Assembly: GCF_014216315.1 (NCBI RefSeq)
Contig: NZ_CP045702.1
Location: 682,001 to 746,000 of the forward strand
Source: Streptomyces finlayi
GTDB lineage: Bacteria; Actinomycetota; Actinomycetes; Streptomycetales; Streptomycetaceae
DNA length: 64,000 bases
Reading direction: 5' to 3'
Shown here: in pieces, positions 40,744 through 49,158 of the stretch
Position numbering within the stretch: the first letter of the stretch is position 1
Layout of the letters: each line of letters opens with the position of its first letter
The notes under the pieces: generated by a model
What the model saw: only the letters and a program-made list of their open reading frames with translations
Told to the model about the DNA's origin: nothing
Database searches by the model: none
Made by a program: the position numbers and the translations under genes

Positions 40744-43700
40744 TTTCCTGCTCCCGTCACGGTGATCTGGCATTCGCGGTCGACGCTGCGCATGGAGTTG
40801 AGGGCCTCCCACAGGCCGTAGCGCTGCTCGAAGGCTTTGAGCAGGTTGTGCTGGCCCTTGCCCTGGCTTCGGTAGTAGAGGTCCTTGCCCTCCGCCGCAG
40901 CCGCCTCGGCCTGCCGGCACCAGTCGTCCAGGTGGTAGCCGAGTTCCCGGCGGACGTCGGCCCGTACGGTCTTGGCGCGTACGGTGTCGCCGCCCTTGCG
41001 TACGGCTCCGCCCTCGGCGATCGCCGCGCGGTCGGCGAGGGCGTCGGCGATCCGGTCGGCTTCGGCCCGGTGGCCGGTGATCCGCCCGGCCTGGTTCTCC
41101 GCCGCCAGGCCGAGCCGGTGGCGTACGAGGACGACGAGTGCGGCGTGCAGCGCGCGGCGGCGGGCGGGCAGCGACCAAGGCGTGATGCTGGCGGGCTCGA
41201 CGTAGCGGTAGAGGGCGCTGTGGTAGTCGATGAAGGTCTCGTAGTGGGAGCGGTCGCGCGGACGGGTGGCGTTGAAGTAGGTGACGACGAGTCCGGGCAC
41301 GCGGTGACGGCCGACGCGGCTGGTGGCCTGGATGTACTCACCAGTGGTCTTGGGCTGCCCCTGCATGAGGAGGTAGGCCAGCCGCTTCACGTCGACGCCT
41401 ACGGAGAGCATGTTCGTACACGGCAGGAACGAGACCGACCGGGGATCTGTCCAGGGCTTCTCAAGTCGGTCGAGAAGGATGGGCTGTTCGGCACGCGGCA
41501 GGTTGCTCGTGAGTTCCTGGACCTCGCCGTCATTCAGCCCGCGTACGCCCGCCCCCTCGTCGAGACCGCGGATCTGGGCGGGGATGTCGTCGCCGGCCGC
41601 GGTGACGGTGCGGCCCAGTTCGCGCAGGCTGTGGTGGTAGGCGACGAGCGTCCAGTAGTCGTCACGGTGGTCCTCGGGGAGCTGGTGGACGCCTTGGAGC
41701 ATGGCGGCGGTGGTGGCGACGGCGCCACGGCCCGCAGTGTGCCCCTGGGCCATGACGCCGAGGTAGAGGCGGCCGGGGCGACTGTCGTCGGGTACGGCGA
41801 AGAAGCTGTCGTGGGCGTCGATTCCGGATGGTGGGAAGAGCTGCACGTCCTGGTTGTGCAGGGCGCGGACCTGCTCGGCGGAGCGGCGAATGGTGGCGGT
41901 GGCCGCGACGATCTTCGGCGGGCGGCCGTCCGGGCCCGTGCACAGTTCGAGCACGGCCGACTCGTAGAGGCCGACGGTGGTTCCCAGCGGTCCGGTGAGC
42001 AGGTGCAGCTCGTCCTGGATGATCAGGGACGGGGCCGGGTTCGCCGTTCCGGCGCCGAAGAGCCGTCCGGAGAGGGGTTCCCACGCGAGCCGGGCGAACT
42101 TGTCGACGGTACCCAGGACGAAGGTGGGGGGCTCCTGGTAGAGGTGCTGATCGACCACGGCCACCGGCAGGACGTCGTGGAACGCACACTCGTCGCGGGT
42201 GCAGAAGAAGGAGAACCGGCCGCTCTCCGCCCGGACTCCGTAGTCGGCGCGGACGGTGGAGCGGGTCGGCGGCAGGACACGGGTCCCGCACCAGGGGCAG
42301 CGGTCGAGGATGAAGACGTCCTCGGGGTGGGACGCCTGGCGTTGCTGGTCGAAGGCGTCCTTGGCCGCCTGGAAACTGTTGGGGGTCGTCGACTCGCCGA
42401 CCCACAGGCCAATAGTGATCGCCTCGTCGCCGAGGCCCAGTTCCGGTTCACTGCGGCGCAGGTGCTCCATGGCGCAGATCGTGGTGGCGGCGCGCTGGAA
42501 CTGCTGGGTGGTGAGCAGGCTGAGGGTGTACCGGCTCAGTACGGTCGTCCCGCCGCCCTCGCCGCGGATCCGGCGCAGGGCGATGGTGAAGGCGGCGAGC
42601 AGCAGGTACGCCTCCGTCTTGCCGCCGCCGGTGGGGAACCAGATCAGGTCGGTCGTCTCCCGGTCGCGATGCCCGGGGTCGGCGACTCCGTCGAGGGCGA
42701 GCAGGAAGAAGGCGAGCTGGAACGGCCGCCAGGTCGCCTGGTCGTCGACCGGCGGGTCGACGGCCGCCGGATCCGTACGACGACGACGTTCCCCGGCCTG
42801 GTCGGGCGCGGAGTGCCGCATCTGTAGCAGCATGACGCGCTGGGCGATGCGGAAGGCCGCGAGCAGCTCGGGGTACTTCGGGTCGAAGAGGGTGCGCACA
42901 CCCGATTCGATGCGGGTGACGGCCTGGCCGATGCGGTCGAGGATCCGGTCGGCGGCCTCCCGCCCCCAGGCCGGGACCTCGACGGAGCGGAGTCCGGCGT
43001 ACCAGCCGTGGTAGGCGGACACGAACTCAACGAGCTCTTCACGGAGTTGGGCGTCGCTGGTCCTGGGGTCGGCGAGGTGGGCGAGCCTGAGCGCGGGAGC
43101 GTGGAGAGGCCCTCCGGCCCTGGTGGCCGGGACTTCCGCGCGCGGCAGGATCTCGCAGGCGAGGAGTTCGACCCAGCCGCCCGGTCCGCGGTCCTCGCGG
43201 ACGGCGCAGCCGTGTCCGACGGCGTGGGTGACAACGTGCCTGTACTGGAGGCGCAGTTCGCGCTCCTCGGGGTCGCGGCTGGCGAGCCGGACGCTGGGGT
43301 AGGGCAGGACGGGGCCACCGAGGGGGCGCACGCTCAGTCCGCACTGGAACAGCATGTCGTCCCAGTTCGGCGGCTTGCTGTCACCGGAGTCGTGGCGGGC
43401 CGTGTTGACCAGCGCCACAGTGATCAGGGTGCCGTCGCCGTAGGTGCGTCGGCGCAGCCGGATCTCCGCGCGGCCACCGAGGACGGGCACGGCGTCCGGG
43501 CCGTCCGGGCCGATGACATGCGTCTCGGCGGGGAGGGGGCTCCGACGCCAGCGGCGCCCGTGCCCGGGTCCGCCCTTCAGCGTCTCGTAGCGTGCAGCGG
43601 TACAGGTCACCTCGACGCGGGCCGTGCCGGCGTAGAAGCTGAGGCCGAGGGAGGCGGGGAGCCAACTGTTGGTCTCGGGCACCGGGTCGGTCGCCGGGGA

Positions 43701-43907
43701 GACGTCCGGGGCGTCCTGTTCCACGCCGGGCGCCTCGGGGTCGTCCCCCGCACGGGCGAGCTGCCGCTGGAGGTCCGCCTGCTGCGGATAGAGGGTGCCC
43801 ATGAGGTACTGCCGGTCGGGCGGCGCGTCGAGTACCTCGTCAACGCCGTGGGCGGGGCCGACGAGCTGGCGAGTGAGGTAGTCGACGAGTTCCTGGCGGG
43901 GATCCAT
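40740..43907 (-). CDS. drmA: DrmA-like SF2 helicase
   Basis: The 1055-residue helicase has FPTGGGKT (424-431), DELH (632-635), the ATAT motif III and QATSRVGR as motif VI. A zinc-binding cluster, CPWC (537-540) and C569/C574, lies inside the helicase core. DrmA is the motor of DISARM and, with DrmB, forms the common core of all DISARM classes. The start is ATG 43907 (AAGGAA upstream). The gene overlaps drmB by GTGA and follows the sigma-factor gene by 85 bp. Confidence 0.92.
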   Translation of the reverse strand: MDPRQELVDYLTRQLVGPAHGVDEVLDAPPDRQYLMGTLYPQQADLQRQLARAGDDPEAPGVEQDAPDVSPATDPVPETNSWLPASLGLSFYAGTARVEVTCTAARYETLKGGPGHGRRWRRSPLPAETHVIGPDGPDAVPVLGGRAEIRLRRRTYGDGTLITVALVNTARHDSGDSKPPNWDDMLFQCGLSVRPLGGPVLPYPSVRLASRDPEERELRLQYRHVVTHAVGHGCAVREDRGPGGWVELLACEILPRAEVPATRAGGPLHAPALRLAHLADPRTSDAQLREELVEFVSAYHGWYAGLRSVEVPAWGREAADRILDRIGQAVTRIESGVRTLFDPKYPELLAAFRIAQRVMLLQMRHSAPDQAGERRRRTDPAAVDPPVDDQATWRPFQLAFFLLALDGVADPGHRDRETTDLIWFPTGGGKTEAYLLLAAFTIALRRIRGEGGGTTVLSRYTLSLLTTQQFQRAATTICAMEHLRRSEPELGLGDEAITIGLWVGESTTPNSFQAAKDAFDQQRQASHPEDVFILDRCPWCGTRVLPPTRSTVRADYGVRAESGRFSFFCTRDECAFHDVLPVAVVDQHLYQEPPTFVLGTVDKFARLAWEPLSGRLFGAGTANPAPSLIIQDELHLLTGPLGTTVGLYESAVLELCTGPDGRPPKIVAATATIRRSAEQVRALHNQDVQLFPPSGIDAHDSFFAVPDDSRPGRLYLGVMAQGHTAGRGAVATTAAMLQGVHQLPEDHRDDYWTLVAYHHSLRELGRTVTAAGDDIPAQIRGLDEGAGVRGLNDGEVQELTSNLPRAEQPILLDRLEKPWTDPRSVSFLPCTNMLSVGVDVKRLAYLLMQGQPKTTGEYIQATSRVGRHRVPGLVVTYFNATRPRDRSHYETFIDYHSALYRYVEPASITPWSLPARRRALHAALVVLVRHRLGLAAENQAGRITGHRAEADRIADALADRAAIAEGGAVRKGGDTVRAKTVRADVRRELGYHLDDWCRQAEAAAAEGKDLYYRSQGKGQHNLLKAFEQRYGLWEALNSMRSVDRECQITVTGAGK

Positions 43908-43992
43908 GCGCGAGGTTCCTTAGGGGAAGGGCCGGCGGGCGAGGCGGTGCCGGGAGGTGGGACGGCGACGTGAGCGCCGGGCCGTGTACGGG

Positions 43993-45582
43993 TCAGCGGT
44001 GGGACGGCGCCAGGTCGTGCTGGATGGCGTGGCCCAGGAACTTCGCCTTGGCCTTGGGCTCAAGCTGGCGAATGCGCTCGCGGGTGACGCCGAAGACGAC
44101 GCCAATCTCCTCCAGGGTTGACGGGTCGTCACCGTCGAGGCCCGTACGGCGGACGAGGATGTACCGGTCACGCTCGCAGAGGTGCTCCAGGAGGACGTGC
44201 CGTACACGTGCCTGGAGTTCCTTGCGGATCAGCACGGCCGGGGGACCGGGCAGTCGGCAGGGCCCCAGGATCAGGTCCCCGAGCACGAGGTTGTCGCCGA
44301 TGATCCGGTCCAGGGAGTCGGTGGGACGGCTGATCCTGCGCAGCTTCTCCACCTCGGCGAAGGTGAAGCCGGTGGCGATGGCGACGTTCTCGACCGTCCT
44401 GGGGCGGCCTTCGCCCAGCAGCACACGCTCGGCCGCGGCGACCTTGCTGACCTTCTCGTGGACGTGCACGGGCAGCCGGATCATGGTGCCTTCGTCGGCG
44501 ATGGCGCGCGTGATCGCCTGCTTGATCCACCACGTCGCATAGGTGGAAAACTTGAATCCCTTGGTGACGTCGAATTTGCGCACCGCGCGCAGCAGTCCGA
44601 AGGTTCCGTGCTGCGCCAGGTCCTCGACATCAAGACCTCGCCCTTGGTGTTTCAGCGCGATGCTCCACACGAGCCGCAGATTGTGCAGTACCAGGCACTC
44701 GTAAGCGCGCCACGGTTCGCCCACGCGCGGCAGCGCCTTGATCTCCTCCTCCGGAACGTCGCGGCTGAGGTCGGAGGTACCGCCGCGCAGGAGGACCGCG
44801 AGGCCCACCTCCTCGTCGGCCTTCAGCAGAACCTCACTCGCCTTCTTACGCCACCGGTCCTTTTCCAGCACGGCTCGTGCCACCCGGACGGCCTCTGCCA
44901 GCCCTCCGTCCGTACTCGGGGAAGTGGTACGGGTACGGGGTGCGACGCGCCGGGTCTCACGGGGTTTCGCCGGACTGGCGGATGCGCGGGCCGGGAGAGG
45001 CCGGGTGACAGGGAAGTCAGCGGTCAGTTCCCGCGCACCGGCGACGCTGATCCCATGGAGTCGAGCGACCCCGTCAAGGGCCAGCTTGCTGACGGCGCCG
45101 TCGGTGTCGGCGTAACGCGCGAGCATCCGCCGGGCCTGAGCGAGGCGCTTCGCCGCCTCGGAAACGGCTGTGTCGCCCCGATCGCCCGCACCGTCTATTC
45201 GCGGAACGTAACCAACCGTCGCTTTCGCCTCGGTCGCCCGGGGTGATGGACGAGGTGCTCGGGGCTGCGGCAGGTTCGATAACAGCGCACTCGGCAACTG
45301 CACTTCGGGGAACTGCGACCGGGGCTCCAAGCGGAGCGCACCATGCTCCTGCCGCTCCTCCCGACGCCGCTCCCGCACACGAATACCAACGGAGGCGAGT
45401 CCCTGGCGGAGCCGTCGACGCTGCTCGTCGGTGGTGAGCCCCAGCCGGGCAGCCTCTGAGGTGAATGCCTGGTCGCTGACCACCCCTGAGCGGGAGGCGC
45501 AGCCTTTCAACCTCTTGATGACGGACGGCAACTCCGCAGCGATTGTCTGCCGCTGCGCTCTTGTCCCCGGATCCCCACCCAT
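43993..45582 (-). CDS. Sigma-70 family RNA polymerase sigma factor encoded in the defence operon
   Basis: The 529-residue protein has an about 250-residue basic N-terminal extension including a sigma-1.1-like helical segment (about 38-72), then region 1.2 (about 251-268), region 2 (about 293-365; DLAQHGTFGLLRAVRKFD, FSTYATWWIKQAI), region 3 (395-430) and region 4 (465-515; EEIGVVFGVTRERIRQLE). It is thus a group 1/2 type sigma with all regions, not an ECF. I chose ATG 45582 (GGGAG upstream) over the in-frame GTG at 45648. It lies 85 bp upstream of drmA on the same strand and 443 bp from the divergent mcrB. It may direct expression of the defence genes. Confidence 0.88.
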   Translation of the reverse strand: MGGDPGTRAQRQTIAAELPSVIKRLKGCASRSGVVSDQAFTSEAARLGLTTDEQRRRLRQGLASVGIRVRERRREERQEHGALRLEPRSQFPEVQLPSALLSNLPQPRAPRPSPRATEAKATVGYVPRIDGAGDRGDTAVSEAAKRLAQARRMLARYADTDGAVSKLALDGVARLHGISVAGARELTADFPVTRPLPARASASPAKPRETRRVAPRTRTTSPSTDGGLAEAVRVARAVLEKDRWRKKASEVLLKADEEVGLAVLLRGGTSDLSRDVPEEEIKALPRVGEPWRAYECLVLHNLRLVWSIALKHQGRGLDVEDLAQHGTFGLLRAVRKFDVTKGFKFSTYATWWIKQAITRAIADEGTMIRLPVHVHEKVSKVAAAERVLLGEGRPRTVENVAIATGFTFAEVEKLRRISRPTDSLDRIIGDNLVLGDLILGPCRLPGPPAVLIRKELQARVRHVLLEHLCERDRYILVRRTGLDGDDPSTLEEIGVVFGVTRERIRQLEPKAKAKFLGHAIQHDLAPSHR

Positions 45583-45660
45583 ACCGAACTCCCACCCACT
45601 GAGAAGAAGTGCGCACGCCGCTCGAATAGTCGAGCTGACACGCCCCACCTTAAAACTATT

Positions 45661-45679
45661 CTGTTTACAACGTCAACAG
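45661..45679 (-). promoter_or_regulatory. Shared palindrome, copy 2 (upstream of sigma-factor gene)
   Basis: CTGTTTAC-AAC-GTCAACAG is a 19-bp palindrome with one mismatched base pair per arm set, the best copy of the three. On the minus strand it contains TTGACG as a possible -35, with TAAGGT 18 bp downstream. It lies about 80 bp before the chosen sigma start. Confidence 0.65.
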
Positions 45680-45960
45680 GTTCACCACATCCCTCTCACC
45701 CCGCCTCGCCCACCACGACCCCGAGGGGCGACGGGCACACCCTGACGGCAAGGCGACGAGTCAGACTCACCATGACGGGACCTCACTGAACCCCCACCGG
45801 TTCCCGCCCCCTCAATCGCGCATCAGTTCGCATTGACACGGCTAACGCCCGCCCCTGGGGCGGGCAATCGACATACGGGCAGCCTTCAAGGTGACGGCCA
45901 TGCCGGTCGCACAAGCACCATGCGACCGACGCGGACCCCTTGCGCCACATCATCAATGCA

Positions 45961-45979
45961 CCATTGACAGTGTCAACAG
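45961..45979 (+). promoter_or_regulatory. Shared palindrome, copy 3 (upstream of mcrB)
   Basis: ATTGAC-AGT-GTCAAC at 45963-45977 sits 48 bp upstream of the mcrB start codon. Its right half and following AGGT match copy 2. TTGACA inside it is a perfect -35 hexamer, though no -10 with normal spacing was found. Confidence 0.6.
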
Positions 45980-46024
45980 GTAGAGTCGCTGGCAGCACCT
46001 ATCGCCGCCCGGAAGGCCATCTGC

Positions 46025-47803
46025 ATGCCGCTCGCCGACAGCCCCGAATTCCGCCTCCCACTCCCCGGCGGGAACGGCGTCGCCACCGGGCGGTTGCTGT
46101 CCACTGTCGGAAACAACGGATCGCTGATGTTCCGGATCGACCAGGGGTCCGCGGTGGCGGCCGAGCAGCAGCCGGGCATCGGGGACCACGCACGGCGGCT
46201 GCGCGCCGAACTGCGCGGCAATGGAACTCTGGTCGACTCGCCCCGGTGGCCGGGCCAGTGGGAAAGCACCGCGGACCTGGACTGCAATTCACCCTCGTCA
46301 GCGGCAGCCATCGTGCTCGGGTACAACGGCAGCGGGCCGGCGTTGTGGCGCACCGCCGAAGGACATCCACTCGCCGACTTCCTGCCCACCAATTGGCGTG
46401 CCCCGCACAAGGCTTGGCTGGTACGAGGGGCCAACGTCTCCGGCCGGGATCTCGTGCGGCGCCTGTGGCTCCCCGAGAGTTTCGTTTCCCTCTCCGGAGC
46501 CCAGATGCCACGGCTGGAAGACCCGGACCCGACCAAGAGCACCCTGCGGCGCTACGTCGAGGAGGGGTACGAGGGCACCACCTCGTACCACCAGAAGCGC
46601 GGCCTGGTCGACGAACTGCACGCGTTCCTGACCCAGATGCGGGTGGGCGACACCGTCGCGACCCTCTCTGACGGGATGCTCCACCTGGGCGAGATCACCG
46701 GCGAGGCTATACAGACCGAGTCCCCCGGCGGGCTGTCGAACCTGCGGCGGTCCGTGGCCTGGCAACAGACCGGGCACCCTTACGAGGAACTTTCGGAGGA
46801 GTTGCAGCAGCGGCTCTCCCTCCAGCACGACGTCATCGACCTGACGAACATCATGGACAGCCTGACCCTGCTCGGCGCCCCCGGCCCGGCCGCCGCGGAG
46901 GAGACCGAGGAGCTGCCGGCCGAGACCGCGCCCCGCGAACTGGCCCTCCCTCCCATCCCTCCCGCTCTCGCCGAGGAACTGCTCGTACACGACCCCGCCT
47001 GGCTGGACGAGTTGCGCGAACTACTTTGGGACGAGAACCAGTTGGTGCTCTACGGGCCGCCCGGCACCGGCAAGACCTATCTGGCGATGAAGCTGGCCGA
47101 GCACTTCGGCGGTGGCCCGGAGCAGGTCACGCTCGTGCAGTTCCACCCGTCGTACGCCTACGAGGACTTCTTCGAGGGCTTCCGTCCGGAGGCCGACCCC
47201 GACTCCGGGGAGGTCGCCTTCCGGCTGAAGGCGGGACCGCTGCGCGAACTGGCAGACCTGGCCTCCCGCGAGGGCAACCAGCACATCCCGCACTTCCTGG
47301 TAATCGACGAGCTCAACCGGGCCAACCTCGCCAAGGTCTTCGGGGAGCTGTACTTCCTCCTTGAGTACCGCAAGCGGTCCGTCCGGCTCACCTACTCCGG
47401 GGACGACTTCCGGCTGCCGCCCAACCTGTTCGTCATAGGCACGATGAATACCGCGGACCGGTCGATCGCCCTGGTCGACGCGGCCATGCGCCGCCGCTTC
47501 GCCTTCGTCGAACTGTCGCCGCGTACGGAACCGACCCGTGGCCTGCTCTCCCGCTGGCTGCACCGGAACGACAAGGACCAGGAACCCGCGCACCTCCTCG
47601 ACGCGCTCAACGAACGCATCGGGGATCCCGAGTTCGCCATCGGCCCGTCCTACCTGATGAAGCCCGGCGTCTACCGCGAGGGCGGCCTGGAGCGCACCTG
47701 GCGGACGAAGATCCTGCCGCTCCTGGAGGAGCACCACTACGGCGAGGGCATCGACGCCGTGTCCCGCTACGGGCTCGCCGAGCTGCGGAAGTCCCTCCCG
47801 TGA
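46025..47803 (+). CDS. mcrB: McrB-like AAA+ GTPase with N-terminal RAMA/DUF4357-like domain
   Basis: The 592-residue protein has an N-terminal region with a RAMA/DUF4357-like segment (about 88-120, SPSSAAAIVLGYNGSG) and a PUA-like part (about 195-230, FLTQMRVGDTVATL). The AAA+ domain follows: Walker A GPPGTGKT (344-351), Walker B VIDELNR (426-432), and MNTADRS (474-480), the McrB guanine-specificity motif. McrB uses GTP to translocate DNA to the McrC nuclease, classically at modified cytosines. Here the RAMA-like part may recognise modified DNA. It is coupled to mcrC by GTGA. Confidence 0.92.
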   Translation: MPLADSPEFRLPLPGGNGVATGRLLSTVGNNGSLMFRIDQGSAVAAEQQPGIGDHARRLRAELRGNGTLVDSPRWPGQWESTADLDCNSPSSAAAIVLGYNGSGPALWRTAEGHPLADFLPTNWRAPHKAWLVRGANVSGRDLVRRLWLPESFVSLSGAQMPRLEDPDPTKSTLRRYVEEGYEGTTSYHQKRGLVDELHAFLTQMRVGDTVATLSDGMLHLGEITGEAIQTESPGGLSNLRRSVAWQQTGHPYEELSEELQQRLSLQHDVIDLTNIMDSLTLLGAPGPAAAEETEELPAETAPRELALPPIPPALAEELLVHDPAWLDELRELLWDENQLVLYGPPGTGKTYLAMKLAEHFGGGPEQVTLVQFHPSYAYEDFFEGFRPEADPDSGEVAFRLKAGPLRELADLASREGNQHIPHFLVIDELNRANLAKVFGELYFLLEYRKRSVRLTYSGDDFRLPPNLFVIGTMNTADRSIALVDAAMRRRFAFVELSPRTEPTRGLLSRWLHRNDKDQEPAHLLDALNERIGDPEFAIGPSYLMKPGVYREGGLERTWRTKILPLLEEHHYGEGIDAVSRYGLAELRKSLP

Positions 47804-49110
47804 CCCACGCGGTCCACCCGCCCGGCGACGCCCACCTCACGCCCGAGATCAGTCTGCGTGAGCACGACCCCGCCGTGTCCACCCTCCTGGACCCGGCCAC
47901 CGGCCGAGCCCTGGCGGCCTCCGGGGTCCTGGAGAGCGCCACCCCCGACCCTCACCGGCCGGAACGCTGGCTGCTGCGGGCCGGCAGCCGGGTCGGGGCC
48001 GTACGGGTCCCGGTGCCCTGCCTGCCAGGGCCGGGAGTGGTCCTGCGCGTCTTCCCCAAGACGCCCGTCCGGCGCCTCTTCTTCCTCCTCGGCTTCAGCC
48101 TCGACCCCCGATCCGCCTGGCAGCGCGGCGACCACGGCGCCACCATCGACACCGGTGAGCACGACGACATCGTCCCCGCGCTCGCCCACGCCGTCGAGCG
48201 GCAGATCGACGCGGCACTGCGCCAAGGCATCGTCCAGGGCTACCGCCGTGTCGAGGAGACGGCAATGGTGGTACGCGGCCGGATCCGCGAGGCCGACCAG
48301 GTCCGGCTCCACTTCGGCCGCACCCCGCCCCTGGAGATCGCCTACGACGCCTACACCCCGGACACGGCCGAGAACCGCATCCTGCGTGCTGCGGTCGAGG
48401 CCTTGCTACGGGTCCCCGACGTTCCCGGTCCCGTACGACGCGCTCTCGCCCACCAGCGAGTACGACTCGCGGAGGTGACGCCTCTGGTACGCGGACAGCA
48501 GCTCCCCCGCTGGACACCGTCCCGGCTCAACGCCCGCTACCAGCCCGCCCTGCGGCTCGCCGAAGCCGTGCTGCGGGGCACGACTCCCGAGCACCGGCCA
48601 GGTCAACTTCCTCTCGACGGCTTCCTCTTCGACATGAACGTGCTCTTCGAGGACTTCGTCACCGGCGCTCTGCGCGAGGCGGTACGCGAACACGGACTCG
48701 TCGGCCGGCTCCAGGATGCGCACCGCCTCGACACCGCCGGACGCATCCGGATCGTTCCCGACCTGGTCGTGCACGGACCCGGCGGCCGCTCCCCGCTCGC
48801 GGTCGTCGACGCCAAGTACAAGAAGGAGAAGGCGGGCGCGTACCCGAACGCGGACCTGTACCAGATGCTTGCGTACTGCACCGCCCTCGGGCTGGGCGAG
48901 GGACACCTCGTGTACGCCGCCGGGCAGAGCGGCGGGCGCGTCCACGACGTACGCGGCAGCCGCCGGCCGGACTCCGAAGCAGGCGAACCGTACGGCGGGG
49001 GCGTACGGCTGCACCAGCACGTCCTGGACCTGGACCGCGAACCGGCGGCCCTGCTCGGCGCGCTCCGAGAGCTGGCCGCCCTGCTCACGTCCGGTCACCA
49101 CAGCACATGA
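47800..49110 (+). CDS. mcrC: McrC-like PD-(D/E)XK endonuclease
   Basis: The 436-residue protein starts at GTG 47800, overlapping mcrB. The C-terminal half has the nuclease motif: PDLVV with Asp321, then VVDAKYK (Asp337/Lys339), an intact PD-D-x-K site. The N-terminal half (residues about 15-200) has the McrC-type dimerisation/linker with FPKTPVRRLFFLLGF and a basic RVEETAMVVRGRI. It cuts DNA when driven by McrB. McrB and McrC together form a type IV restriction system that targets modified foreign DNA. Confidence 0.92.
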   Translation: MTHAVHPPGDAHLTPEISLREHDPAVSTLLDPATGRALAASGVLESATPDPHRPERWLLRAGSRVGAVRVPVPCLPGPGVVLRVFPKTPVRRLFFLLGFSLDPRSAWQRGDHGATIDTGEHDDIVPALAHAVERQIDAALRQGIVQGYRRVEETAMVVRGRIREADQVRLHFGRTPPLEIAYDAYTPDTAENRILRAAVEALLRVPDVPGPVRRALAHQRVRLAEVTPLVRGQQLPRWTPSRLNARYQPALRLAEAVLRGTTPEHRPGQLPLDGFLFDMNVLFEDFVTGALREAVREHGLVGRLQDAHRLDTAGRIRIVPDLVVHGPGGRSPLAVVDAKYKKEKAGAYPNADLYQMLAYCTALGLGEGHLVYAAGQSGGRVHDVRGSRRPDSEAGEPYGGGVRLHQHVLDLDREPAALLGALRELAALLTSGHHST

Positions 49111-49158
49111 TCGCCACGTGCACGTTCCTGCACGCACTACGCACGGAAGGGATATCCG

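Larger units (their letters stand above)
45583..46024. other. Divergent intergenic region between sigma factor and mcrB
   Basis: These 442 bp hold two copies of the shared palindrome, one near each gene. For the sigma-factor gene, TTGACG within the palindrome is followed after 18 bp by TAAGGT, a plausible -10 element on the minus strand. A 71-codon minus-strand ORF (45783-45998) with a WCLCDRHG...CPYVDCP pattern is too weakly supported to call a gene. Confidence 0.55.

Noticed and set aside
45646..45648. Earlier GTG start for the sigma factor
   Set aside because: It would fall inside the likely -10 element (TAAGGT) of the promoter in the palindrome, and no ribosome site is seen. ATG 45582 has GGGAG upstream.
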